Below, piece after piece: positions 25,389 through 33,500 of a DNA stretch of 64,000 bases. The notes below the pieces were generated by a model that made no database searches, was not told where the DNA came from, and saw nothing but the letters and a program-made list of their open reading frames with translations. Both the position numbers and the translations under genes were made by a program. Source of the stretch: JBBROS01 sp965260935 (GTDB taxonomy: Bacteria > Pseudomonadota > Alphaproteobacteria > Acetobacterales > Acetobacteraceae); the NCBI GenBank assembly GCA_965260935.1, contig OZ253374.1:2976001-3040000 (forward strand). Direction: 5' to 3'. How positions within the stretch are numbered: the first letter of the stretch is position 1; every line of letters starts with the position of its first letter.

Positions 25389-25415
25389 GCCCGCACTGCC
25401 TTGGCGGGCGTTTCA
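25389..25415 (+). terminator. Weak hairpin between fabG and acpP
   Basis: GCCCGC (25389-25394) can pair with GCGGGC (25404-25409), followed by GTTTCAT. The U-tract is poor. It may act as a partial attenuator, letting acpP have its own, higher expression; the 134-base gap before acpP also allows a separate promoter. Confidence 0.35.
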
Positions 25416-25504
25416 TAACTATGGTATGCGCCCGGCTTCACCGTATGGCGCGGCAGTATCCGGCCTGCACTGCTGCACATGATTGACAGGAAATCGAGGA
25501 CAAG

Positions 25505-25744
25505 ATGAGCGAGATCGCCGACAAGGTTAAGAAGATCGTGGTGGAGCACCTGGGCGTCGAGGAAAGCAAGGTGACGGCGGAGGCCTCCTTCATCGACGAC
25601 CTGGGCGCGGATAGCCTCGACACCGTTGAACTGGTCATGGCCTTCGAGGAAGCGTTCGGGGTGGAAATTCCCGAGGACGCGGCCGAGAAGATCAGCACGG
25701 TCAAGGACGCGATCGACTTCATCGAGAAGCAGAAAGCGGAATAG
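25505..25744 (+). CDS. acpP: Acyl carrier protein
   Basis: AcpP carries the growing acyl chain of fatty-acid synthesis. The 79-residue acidic protein has the phosphopantetheine site Ser37 in GADSLDTVELVMAFEE. AcpS, encoded at 589-999, should modify it. The ATG at 25505 has AGGA about 10 bases upstream. fabF begins 32 bases downstream. Confidence 0.97.
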   Translation: MSEIADKVKKIVVEHLGVEESKVTAEASFIDDLGADSLDTVELVMAFEEAFGVEIPEDAAEKISTVKDAIDFIEKQKAE

Positions 25745-25776
25745 ATCCGATTCACGCTGGGCAAGGAGGCACGGCG

Positions 25777-27039
25777 ATGCGTCGAGTGGTCGTAACCGGG
25801 ATGGGCATCGCTTGCCCGCTCGGGGTTGGGGTGGAGCATGTCTGGTCTCGCCTGACGAATGGCGAGAGCGGGATCAGGGCGATCCAATCCTTCAACACGA
25901 GCGAACTGAGCGCAAAGATCGCGGGGCAGGTCCCGGCCGGCGCCCGGGCCAATGGCGGGCTGGACCTTTCGGAATGGATCCCGTTCAAGGATCAGAAGAA
26001 GATGGACCGGTTCATCCATCTGGCGATGGTGGCGGCCATCGAGGCCGTCGAGGACAGCGGATGGGTCCCCGAGACCGAGGAGGACCGTTGCGCGACGGGC
26101 GTGATGATCGGATCGGGAATCGGCGGCCTCGGATCGATCTACGACGCGTCGGTGATGGTCAGCCAGGGAAAGGCGCGGCGGCTGTCGCCGTTCTTCATCC
26201 CGTCGGCGCTGATCAACTTGGGTTCCGGCAACCTGTCGATCAAGTACGGCTTCAAGGGGCCGAACCATTCCGCCGTGACGGCTTGCGCGACCGGGGTCCA
26301 TGCCATCGGCGACGCCGCGCGGCTGATCGGCTGGGGGGATGCCGAGGTCATGGTCGCGGGCGGCGCGGAAGGCGCGGTGAACGAGCTTGGCATTGCCGGC
26401 TTCTGCGCCAGCCGCGCGCTGTCGACCAGCTTCAACGACCGGCCCGCCGAGGCCTCCCGTCCTTGGGACAAGGATCGGGACGGGTTCGTCATGGGCGAGG
26501 GCGCAGGCGTGGTGATGCTCGAGGAGCTTGAGCACGCGAAGGCCCGCGGGGCCAAGATTTACGGCGAGGTCTGCGGCTACGGCATGTCCGGCGACGCGCA
26601 TCACATCACGGCGCCCGCGGAAGGTCACGACGGCGCTTACCGGGCGATGAAGGCGGCGTTCCGCAATGGCGGGATGCAGCCCGGCGACGTGCAGTACATC
26701 AACGCCCATGGAACCGGGACGCCGCTCGGGGACGACCTCGAGTTGGAGGCGGTGGAACGGTTTTTCGGGGATGACGCGCGCAACGTGGCGATGTCCTCGA
26801 CCAAGTCGGCCATCGGGCACCTCCTGGGCGCCGCGGGAGCGGTTGAGGCGATCTTCTCGTTGCTCGCGATCCGCGACGGCGTGGTGCCGCCGACGTTGAA
26901 CCTGGACCAGCCGAGCCGGGAAAGCGTGATCGACCGGGTGCCCCGGACCGCGCAGGAGCGCCGGGTGGACGTGGCGCTGTCCAACAGCTTCGGCTTCGGC
27001 GGGACGAATGCCAGCATCCTGTTCAAGCGTGCAGCTTAG
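25777..27039 (+). CDS. fabF: 3-oxoacyl-[acyl-carrier-protein] synthase II
   Basis: FabF condenses acyl-ACP with malonyl-ACP. The 420-residue thiolase-fold protein has the active Cys170 in TACATGVHAIGDAA. The two catalytic histidines are in NAHGTGTPLGD and SAIGHLLGAAG. GFGGTNAS closes the C-terminus. A strong AAGGAGG ribosome site precedes the ATG. mltG starts 61 bases downstream, the usual alphaproteobacterial order acpP-fabF-mltG-yicC-gmk. Confidence 0.97.
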   Translation: MRRVVVTGMGIACPLGVGVEHVWSRLTNGESGIRAIQSFNTSELSAKIAGQVPAGARANGGLDLSEWIPFKDQKKMDRFIHLAMVAAIEAVEDSGWVPETEEDRCATGVMIGSGIGGLGSIYDASVMVSQGKARRLSPFFIPSALINLGSGNLSIKYGFKGPNHSAVTACATGVHAIGDAARLIGWGDAEVMVAGGAEGAVNELGIAGFCASRALSTSFNDRPAEASRPWDKDRDGFVMGEGAGVVMLEELEHAKARGAKIYGEVCGYGMSGDAHHITAPAEGHDGAYRAMKAAFRNGGMQPGDVQYINAHGTGTPLGDDLELEAVERFFGDDARNVAMSSTKSAIGHLLGAAGAVEAIFSLLAIRDGVVPPTLNLDQPSRESVIDRVPRTAQERRVDVALSNSFGFGGTNASILFKRAA

Positions 27040-27100
27040 GACGTACTTGCGTAGCGCGCGCCATTTCGCCTTCGTGCCGCGCCCCGGGATAGGCTGAGCG

Positions 27101-28099
27101 ATGCGGGCTGCCTGGCGGACTGCCGCGGCCCTTGTCGTCATCGCGCTGTCGCTCGGGGCAGGGGCCTATGCGGCGTGGAAGGTTTACCGCTTGCCGGGGC
27201 CGCTTGCCGAGGAGCGCACGGTTGTCGTGTCGCGGGCCACGCTCGACCAGGTGGCGGACTTGATGCAGCGGGAGGGCGTCATTGGCAATGCGGCGGCGTT
27301 GCGGCTGGCGGCGCTGGCCACGCGGGGAGAGGGACCGGTGAAAGCCGGGGAATTCATCTTTCCGGTTGGAGCAAGCCTGCGCCAAGTGTTGCAGGTGCTG
27401 CGGTTCGGCAAGCCGGTGCAGCATCTGCTGACGATCCCGGAGGGTTTGACGGCAACGAAGGTGGCCTGGCTGGTCGCTAACGCTCCGGCGCTGGAGGGCG
27501 ACACGCCCGTGCCGAAGGAGGGCAGCATCCTGCCCGAGAGCTACGCCTACGAGTATGGCATGTCGCGCAACGCGCTGCTCGGGCGCGGCGCGAAGGCGAT
27601 GGACAAAGCGCTGGCGGAGGCGTGGGCAGGGCGGAACGCGGATACGCCGCTTCGTTCGCCGCACGACGCGCTGACACTGGCCAGCATCGTCGAGCGGGAA
27701 ACGTCGAAGCCCGAGGAACGGGCGCGGGTTGCCGCCGTGTTCCTGAACCGGTTGCGCCGGGGCATGCGCCTTCAATCGGATGCGACAATTGTTTATTTCG
27801 TCAGCGGCGGAAGCGGCGTGCTCGACCATGGGTTGACACGCGCGGAACTCGAAACGGACGATCCTTACAACACATACCGCAACACGGGCTTGCCGCCCGG
27901 CCCGATCAGTATGCCCGGCGCGGACGCATTGAACGCCGTCACGCATCCGGCGGACACGGACGAGTTGTATTTCGTCGCGGACGGGACGGGCGGCCACGCG
28001 TTCGCCAAGTCGGAGCAGCAGCATCAGCGCAACGTCTCGCATTGGCGCGAGGTGGAGCGCCAGCGTGCGGGCAACGCGCAGCCGGCGCAGCACCGGTGA
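27101..28099 (+). CDS. mltG: Endolytic murein transglycosylase MltG
   Basis: MltG cuts nascent glycan strands, terminating peptidoglycan chain growth at the inner membrane. One N-terminal membrane segment (AALVVIALSLGAGAYAAWKV) precedes a LysM-like region and the YceG catalytic domain. The catalytic glutamate is Glu198 in ASIVERETSKPEERARVA; LQSDATIVYF is the next conserved box. At 332 residues it is normal. Its stop overlaps the yicC GTG start (GTGA). Confidence 0.93.
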   Translation: MRAAWRTAAALVVIALSLGAGAYAAWKVYRLPGPLAEERTVVVSRATLDQVADLMQREGVIGNAAALRLAALATRGEGPVKAGEFIFPVGASLRQVLQVLRFGKPVQHLLTIPEGLTATKVAWLVANAPALEGDTPVPKEGSILPESYAYEYGMSRNALLGRGAKAMDKALAEAWAGRNADTPLRSPHDALTLASIVERETSKPEERARVAAVFLNRLRRGMRLQSDATIVYFVSGGSGVLDHGLTRAELETDDPYNTYRNTGLPPGPISMPGADALNAVTHPADTDELYFVADGTGGHAFAKSEQQHQRNVSHWREVERQRAGNAQPAQHR

Positions 28100-28986
28100 G
28101 CAACCCGATTGCTTCCATGACCGGTTTCGCCCGGGTTGACGGCGCGGACAACGGGTTCGCGTGGGCGTGGGAGGTCCGCAGCGTCAATGGACGCGGTCTT
28201 GATCTCAAGTTGCGGCTGCCCGCGGGGTTCGACGGGCTGGAACCGAAGCTGCGGGATTTGGCTGGGCAGGTGTTGCGCCGGGGCAACGTTGGCGCAAGCT
28301 TGGCGGTGAAACGCGAGGAACGGGCGCGGCTCGTGGCCGATCCGGAGACGCTGGCCGACCTGCTGTCGCTGGCACGGGCGATTGCCGCGCAAATTCCGGA
28401 CGCGCCGCCGCCGCGCGCCGAGCTGCTCATGGGCCTGCCTGGCGTCATTCGTCCGCCCACCGCCAGCGAGGACGGAGCCGGGGCGCCTGGCCTTGCGGCG
28501 GTGCAGGCCGGATTCGAGGCCGCCCTCGCGGCGTTGGCGGCGGCGCGGCAGGAGGAAGGCACGCGGCTGGGCGGGCTGCTGCGCGGGCAGCTCGACAGCA
28601 TCGCCGCCCTTCGCACCCAAGCCGAGGCCGAAGCCGCCGACCAGCCGCGCTTGCAGCGGGACCGGATGACCGAGAGCCTGGCCGGCCTCCTGCGCGACCA
28701 GCCCGGCTTGCCCGCCGAGCGGATCGCGCAGGAGGTGGCTCTGCTCGCCACGCGCTCGGACGTGCGCGAGGAGCTGGACCGCCTGTCCGCCCATGTCGCC
28801 GCGGCCCGCGGCCTGCTCGACGAAGGGACGGCGATCGGCCGCCGGTTCGATTTCCTGGTGCAGGAGTTCGTGCGCGAGACCAACACGCTGTGCAGCAAGT
28901 CCGCCTCCGTGCCGCTGACGGCGACAGGGTTGAGGCTGAAGGCGGTGATCGAGCAGATGCGCGAGCAGGTGCAGAATGTCGAATGA
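28096..28986 (+). CDS. yicC: YicC/YloC family endoribonuclease
   Basis: A member of the YicC/YloC ribonuclease family, which in E. coli affects small-RNA stability. GTG at 28096 gives 296 residues beginning SNPIASMTGFARV. Conserved boxes WEVRSVNGRGLDLKLRLP and the C-terminal GRRFDFLVQEFVRETNTLCS and KAVIEQMREQVQNVE are present. It overlaps mltG (4 bases) and gmk (11 bases), so the three are translationally coupled. The upstream extension of the frame is a shadow of mltG. Confidence 0.92.
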   Translation: MSNPIASMTGFARVDGADNGFAWAWEVRSVNGRGLDLKLRLPAGFDGLEPKLRDLAGQVLRRGNVGASLAVKREERARLVADPETLADLLSLARAIAAQIPDAPPPRAELLMGLPGVIRPPTASEDGAGAPGLAAVQAGFEAALAALAAARQEEGTRLGGLLRGQLDSIAALRTQAEAEAADQPRLQRDRMTESLAGLLRDQPGLPAERIAQEVALLATRSDVREELDRLSAHVAAARGLLDEGTAIGRRFDFLVQEFVRETNTLCSKSASVPLTATGLRLKAVIEQMREQVQNVE

Positions 28987-29599
28987 GCTGCGCCGCCGAG
29001 GGCTCTGCCTGGTGCTTTCCGCGCCGGCCGGGGCGGGAAAGAGCAGCATCTTGCGGGCGTTGCTGGACGACGAGCCGGAGCTGAGCCTTTCCGTAAGCGC
29101 CACGACTCGCGCGCCGAGGCCGGGGGAGCGGCACGGGATCGACTATCACTTCACCGACCAGGCCGGGTTCGAGGCGATGACGGGCCGGGGCGAGATGCTG
29201 GAATGGGCGACCGTGTTCGGGCGCAGCTACGGCACGCCGCGGGCGCCGGTCGAGGCGGCGTTGCGGACCGGGCGCGACGTGGCGTTCGATATCGACTGGC
29301 AGGGGCACCGGCAGCTTCGCGCCGCCTTGCCGGACGACGTTGTCGGCGTGTTCATCCTGCCGCCCTCACTCGGGGCGTTGCAGGCCCGGCTTAATGGCCG
29401 GGGCGGCGACTCGCCGGAGGAGGTCGGTCGCCGCATGGCGGCGGCGCGCAGCGAGATCGGGCATTGGGTCGAGTTCGACCATGTCATCGTCAATACAGAT
29501 TTCGGCCGCGCCGTGAGCGGCGTGCGCAGCGTGCTCGCCGCGGCGCGGACCGCAAGACGCCGGCAGCCCGGGTTGCCGGGCTTCGTGGCGTCTCTTTAG
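28976..29599 (+). CDS. gmk: Guanylate kinase
   Basis: Gmk phosphorylates GMP to GDP. The 207-residue protein has the P-loop SAPAGAGKSSILRALL and the GMP-binding motif SATTRAPRPGERHGIDYHF. The lid region and ALRTGRDVAFDIDWQGHRQL follow. It ends the fabD-to-gmk run and is followed by a convincing terminator. DUF3429 is convergent. Confidence 0.96.
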   Translation: MSNELRRRGLCLVLSAPAGAGKSSILRALLDDEPELSLSVSATTRAPRPGERHGIDYHFTDQAGFEAMTGRGEMLEWATVFGRSYGTPRAPVEAALRTGRDVAFDIDWQGHRQLRAALPDDVVGVFILPPSLGALQARLNGRGGDSPEEVGRRMAAARSEIGHWVEFDHVIVNTDFGRAVSGVRSVLAAARTARRRQPGLPGFVASL

Positions 29600-29606
29600 G
29601 CGGACG

Positions 29607-29630
29607 GTCCGCAAGGCGCGGACAGATTTT
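29607..29630 (+). terminator. Rho-independent terminator of gmk
   Basis: GTCCGC (29607-29612), loop AAGGC, GCGGAC (29618-29623), then AGATTTT. A preceding GCGGAC at 29600-29605 can form an alternative hairpin with the same GTCCGC. It lies between the convergent gmk and DUF3429 genes. Confidence 0.6.
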
Positions 29631-30110
29631 CTACAATATGACGCGCCCGCCCAATGTCAGCACCAGGCAGTCCATGACGAGCAAGAGGATGACAACGACC
29701 GACAAGATCCAGCGCAGCAGCATGTAGCCCTGCGGCACGAGGCCCTGCTGCGCGCCGCGAGCCTCGACGATGGTGACAGCGATGAAGCCGGCCAGCAGTG
29801 TCAGAAGGCCGATCTTGGGAAGCCCGGCGAAGGTGACGAGCAGCCCGGCCCAGCCGATCAGCGACGGCACGACGCCCAGGCCGAAGCGCAACCGCTGGGT
29901 TTGGACCGTCTGCGTCGACCCGGCTTCGAGCCCGAAACCCCAGTGCACGCCGCCCAGGAACGCCAGGATGACGGCACCGTAAGCGGCCAGCCCTAACAGC
30001 GAGATGCGCGCCGCGTCGCCGTCGAAGCTCAACGCGCCGTAGCTGCCCAGTATGAACGGAAGCAGCCCGGCGGCGCCGAGCAGGATCGCGATGGGGGGCA
30101 CGCTGCGCAT
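29631..30110 (-). CDS. DUF3429 domain-containing membrane protein
   Basis: A 159-residue inner-membrane protein with about five hydrophobic segments (such as IAILLGAAGLLPFILGSYG and YGAVILAFLGGVHWGF). The FLGGVHWG motif is the hallmark of DUF3429. Function is unknown. It is monocistronic, divergent from the CNNM gene with 64 bases between them. Confidence 0.85.
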   Translation of the reverse strand: MRSVPPIAILLGAAGLLPFILGSYGALSFDGDAARISLLGLAAYGAVILAFLGGVHWGFGLEAGSTQTVQTQRLRFGLGVVPSLIGWAGLLVTFAGLPKIGLLTLLAGFIAVTIVEARGAQQGLVPQGYMLLRWILSVVVILLLVMDCLVLTLGGRVIL

Positions 30111-30174
30111 GGCCGTTGGTTAGCCTTCACTGACCTGCTCTGCAAATCCCGCCGCGAACAAGCTATGATGCGGC

Positions 30175-31473
30175 ATGGGTCTTGCTCTTGAGCTTCTCGT
30201 CATCGTTCTCCTCGTCCTGCTCAACGGCGTGTTTGCCCTCAGCGAGCTGGCACTGGTCTCGGTCCGCCGCGCGCGTCTCGTGGTGCTGGAACGCCGGGGC
30301 GTGAAAGGCGCCGCGACGGCGCGCGAGCTTTCGGAGGACCCGCAGCGGTTCCTCCCCGCAGTGCAGATCGGCATCACGCTGGTGAGCGTGCTGGCGGGCG
30401 TGTTCGGCGGCGCCCGCGTCGCGGCCCGGCTGAGCGAATGGTTCGTGACCATCCCGGCGCTGCAGCCGGTGGCGGATAGCCTGTCGCTCGCGATCGTTGT
30501 GGTGCTGACGACGTATCTCACGCTGGTGCTGGGCGAACTGGTGCCGAAGCAGTTGGCGCTGCGGCAGCCGGAGCGGGTGTCGGCCCTGATTGCCGGGCCG
30601 CTCGCCTTGCTGGCAAAGGTCGGCGCGCCGGTGGTTTGGGTGCTCGGCGCGTCCTCGAACCTGATCCTGCGCCTGTTCGGCCAGCATTCGGAGGAGCGGC
30701 AAGGGGTGACGGAGGAGGAGCTTCGCGCCGTGCTCGCCGAGGGCCAGCAGGAGGGCGTGCTGGAAACCGAGGAGCGGGCGATGATCGAGCGGCTGCTGCG
30801 GCTGGCGGACAAGCCGGTGCGGGCAATCATGACGCCGCGCAACGAGCTGGACTGGATCGACCGCACCGACCCTCGCGCCGAGATCGTCGCCGTGCTGACC
30901 GGGGCGCCGCATAGCCGGTTCGTGGTGTGCGACGGGGCGGTCGACAACGTCGTGGGCGTGGTGCACGCGAAATCGATGCTGAACCGGATGCTGGTGAGCG
31001 GCGAGCTGTCGATCGCCGGGGCCTTGGAGAAGCCGATGGTGATCCCGGATACGGCGACGGCGGCCGATGCGCTGGAGCGGCTGAAGGGCGACCCGGTCGG
31101 GCTTGCGCTGGTGATGGACGAGTACGGCAGCTTCGAGGGGGTGGTGACGGCGGCGGACGTGCTGGAGGCGATCGTGGGCGAGCCGGTGACCCCGGCCAAT
31201 GCCAAGCTGGCCGAGGGGGCAGTGGCCGGGCCGATGGTGATGGACGGGGCGATGCCGGTGGACGAGGTGAAGTCCCGCCTGGAGCTGCCGGACCTGCCTT
31301 CGGAGGGGAGCTATCATACGGTGGCTGGGCTGGTACTGGCGCTGCTGCGCCGGGTGCCGCGGACGGGGGACCGGATCGTGTTCGCCGGCTGGCGGTTCGA
31401 GGTGCTGGAGATGGACGGGCGGCGGGTGGCGAAGGTGAGCGCCATTCCGGAGCCGGCGGCGGGGGAGGGGTGA
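30175..31473 (+). CDS. Hemolysin family protein with CNNM, CBS and CorC_HlyC domains
   Basis: A 432-residue membrane protein of the YfjD/YtfL/TlyC type, proposed to transport or sense divalent cations such as Mg2+. The N-terminal CNNM (DUF21) domain spans about residues 1-190, with three or four membrane segments and the motif LVLGELVPKQLALRQP. A CBS pair follows (IMTPRNELDWIDRTDP ... VVTAADVLEAIVG). The C-terminal CorC_HlyC domain begins near residue 345. ATG at 30175 was chosen; no strong ribosome site is seen. Confidence 0.9.
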   Translation: MGLALELLVIVLLVLLNGVFALSELALVSVRRARLVVLERRGVKGAATARELSEDPQRFLPAVQIGITLVSVLAGVFGGARVAARLSEWFVTIPALQPVADSLSLAIVVVLTTYLTLVLGELVPKQLALRQPERVSALIAGPLALLAKVGAPVVWVLGASSNLILRLFGQHSEERQGVTEEELRAVLAEGQQEGVLETEERAMIERLLRLADKPVRAIMTPRNELDWIDRTDPRAEIVAVLTGAPHSRFVVCDGAVDNVVGVVHAKSMLNRMLVSGELSIAGALEKPMVIPDTATAADALERLKGDPVGLALVMDEYGSFEGVVTAADVLEAIVGEPVTPANAKLAEGAVAGPMVMDGAMPVDEVKSRLELPDLPSEGSYHTVAGLVLALLRRVPRTGDRIVFAGWRFEVLEMDGRRVAKVSAIPEPAAGEG

Positions 31474-31504
31474 CGCGGCTTCGTGCTTGCCCGGACAACG
31501 CTGG

Positions 31505-32107
31505 TCAGGGTCGAGCGAACGGCGTCATCCGATAAACATCGCGAAGCGGCGTCTGGAAGTTGATCGCCTCCATTCGCAGGTCGCCGTCCGCGTTGACCGC
31601 CTCGGCCTGCTCCGGCCATGACCCGTCCGGCTGACGCCGCAGGACTTCGGCAACAACCTTGAAGCTGCTGACGACGATGATCTCGGCAACCGACGGGATG
31701 GTGGCGAAGGCCCAGATGTTCGACCGGGTTTCCGCCTCGTTCGAGGGAGACAGGATCTCGATCAGCACGAGCGGCTCCAGCAATGCGCGTTCCTTGGACG
31801 GCGGGGCGCAGGTGACGCCGATGTCCGGGATGAGCATATTCTGATCGGCTCGAACCCGCGGGATGACGCCCGGCGCCGTCACCACACGGCAAGAACTGCC
31901 ACGTGCTCGGAGATGCGCGAGAAGCAGGTAAGAAAGCTCGCTCTGAATGCTGCCGTGCGCATCCGTTGCCGGCGCCATCATCTCCGGCTCACCGTCGCGC
32001 AATTGCCATAGTGCGCCGGAGCCGTCCTCCGGATCCCATGCCAGGAACTCGGCAATTGTCATACGACGTGGCGGCAGCTTGAGGGCGGAGGACATGGACG
32101 AGTCCAT
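31505..32107 (-). CDS. Uma2 family (DUF820) endonuclease-like protein
   Basis: Second Uma2-type PD-(D/E)xK protein of the window. Using the ATG at 32107 it has 200 residues: MTIAEFLAWDPEDGSGALW, AHGSIQSELSYLLLAHLRAR, then MLIPDIGVTCAPP with the catalytic aspartate intact and LIEILSPSNEAETRSNIWAF with the glutamate. It is less similar to the 7.1-kb Uma2 protein than expected for a recent duplication. An ATG at 32095 is an alternative start. The frame continues far upstream, but that part is antisense to serC and not real. Role unknown. Confidence 0.82.
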   Translation of the reverse strand: MDSSMSSALKLPPRRMTIAEFLAWDPEDGSGALWQLRDGEPEMMAPATDAHGSIQSELSYLLLAHLRARGSSCRVVTAPGVIPRVRADQNMLIPDIGVTCAPPSKERALLEPLVLIEILSPSNEAETRSNIWAFATIPSVAEIIVVSSFKVVAEVLRRQPDGSWPEQAEAVNADGDLRMEAINFQTPLRDVYRMTPFARP

Positions 32108-32240
32108 ATCACACCGGGCGGTCCGGTTCGATGCGCCTGAATGCCGGATGTTGATTTTACCAAGACCGCTGATCTCACGTTCTGAGGCGGGATCGCCTGA
32201 ACTTAACGTGACGCGGCGGTTCGTATGTTCGTGTTGTCTT

Positions 32241-32318
32241 CCGCCGGTCATTGCGCTACGCCGGCTGCGGGCCACGCCCCCCCACCGGGGCGCTTCTCTT
32301 CTGAAAGGGAGAGCTGAC
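32241..32318 (+). promoter_or_regulatory. Structured serC leader, candidate serC RNA motif
   Basis: Three possible hairpins precede serC: GCCGG/CCGGC (32243-32265), CGCCCC/GGGGCG (32275-32292), and UUCUCUU/AAGGGAG (32294-32311). The last has a CUGA loop and buries the GGGAGAG ribosome site. A conserved serC RNA motif is known upstream of serC-serA operons in alphaproteobacteria. The position and the ribosome-site hairpin fit, but I could not check the consensus. The rest of the 211-base gap (32108-32240) shows no gene. Confidence 0.5.
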
Positions 32319-33500
32319 ATGAGTGAAGTAACCCTCCTGCGCGAGCAGGCTGCGTCCACGCCGGCCAAGCGTCCGGCAAATCCCGATTTCTCATCCGGCC
32401 CTTGTGCCAAGCGCCCTGGCTGGTCGCTTGCTGCGCTCGACGGCGCTTTGCTTGGCCGGAGCCATCGCGCTGCCGGGCCGAAGGCGCGGCTTGCCGAGGT
32501 GATCGAGCGTTCGCGGGCTGTCCTGGACCTGCCTGCGGACTGGAAGCTCGGCATTGTTCCGGGGTCCGACACCGGCGCGGTCGAGATGGCGATGTGGTCG
32601 CTGCTCGGCGCGCGCCCGGCCGATATCCTGGCGTTCGAGAGCTTTTCCGAAGCCTGGGCCACGGATGCGGTGAAACAGCTCAAGCTCGAAGGCGCGCGCG
32701 TGCTGTCCGCGCCGTACGGGCGGCTTCCCGACCTGGCCGCGGTTGATCCGGCGCACGATGTCGTGCTCGCCTGGAATGGCACCACGTCCGGCGTCCGCCT
32801 GCCCGACGCGGACTTCATCGCCGACGACCGCGAGGGCCTCGTGATCTGCGACGCCACCTCCGCCGCCTTCGCGATGGCGTTGCCGTATGACAAGCTCGAT
32901 GTCGTCACCTGGTCTTGGCAAAAGGTGCTGGGCGGCGAGGCGGCGCACGGGATGCTGGCGCTCTCGCCGCGGGCCGTGGCCCGGCTGGAAAGCTACAAGC
33001 CCGCCTGGCCGCTGCCCAAGGTGTTCCGCCTGACGAGCGGCGGCAAGCTGTCGGCCGGCATCTTCAAGGGCGAGACCATCAACACGCCGAGCATGTTGTG
33101 CGTGGAGGACGCGCTCGACGGGCTGCGCTGGGCCGAGCAGGCCGGCGGGCTGCCGGCGCTGATCCGCCGCAGCGAGGCCAACCTGGCCGCCATCGCCGAT
33201 TGGGTCGACAGCCGCGACTGGGTGGCGTTCCTCGCGGAAGACCCGGCAACGCGGTCCTGCACCTCGATCTGCCTCAAGATCGCCGCGCCTTGGTTTGCCG
33301 CCCTCGACATGGACGGGCAGGCGAAGGCTGCCAAGAGAATTGCCAGCCTGCTGGAGAAAGAGGGGGTGGCCTACGACATCGCCTCCTACCGCGACGCGCC
33401 GCCCGGCTTGCGCATTTGGGGCGGGGCGACGGTCGAGACGTCCGACATCGAGGCGTTGCTGCCCTGGCTCGATTGGGCCTACGCACAGGTGGCGTCATGA
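32319..33500 (+). CDS. serC: Phosphoserine transaminase
   Basis: SerC makes O-phosphoserine from 3-phosphohydroxypyruvate, the second step of serine synthesis, with PLP. The 393-residue protein is of the alphaproteobacterial/Methanosarcina-type branch, starting KRPANPDFSSGPCAKRPGWS. The PLP-lysine region is VTWSWQKVLGGEAAHGMLAL, and ETINTPSMLCVEDALDGL is conserved. ATG at 32319 follows the GGGAGAG ribosome site. Its stop overlaps the serA ATG (ATGA). Confidence 0.95.
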   Translation: MSEVTLLREQAASTPAKRPANPDFSSGPCAKRPGWSLAALDGALLGRSHRAAGPKARLAEVIERSRAVLDLPADWKLGIVPGSDTGAVEMAMWSLLGARPADILAFESFSEAWATDAVKQLKLEGARVLSAPYGRLPDLAAVDPAHDVVLAWNGTTSGVRLPDADFIADDREGLVICDATSAAFAMALPYDKLDVVTWSWQKVLGGEAAHGMLALSPRAVARLESYKPAWPLPKVFRLTSGGKLSAGIFKGETINTPSMLCVEDALDGLRWAEQAGGLPALIRRSEANLAAIADWVDSRDWVAFLAEDPATRSCTSICLKIAAPWFAALDMDGQAKAAKRIASLLEKEGVAYDIASYRDAPPGLRIWGGATVETSDIEALLPWLDWAYAQVAS

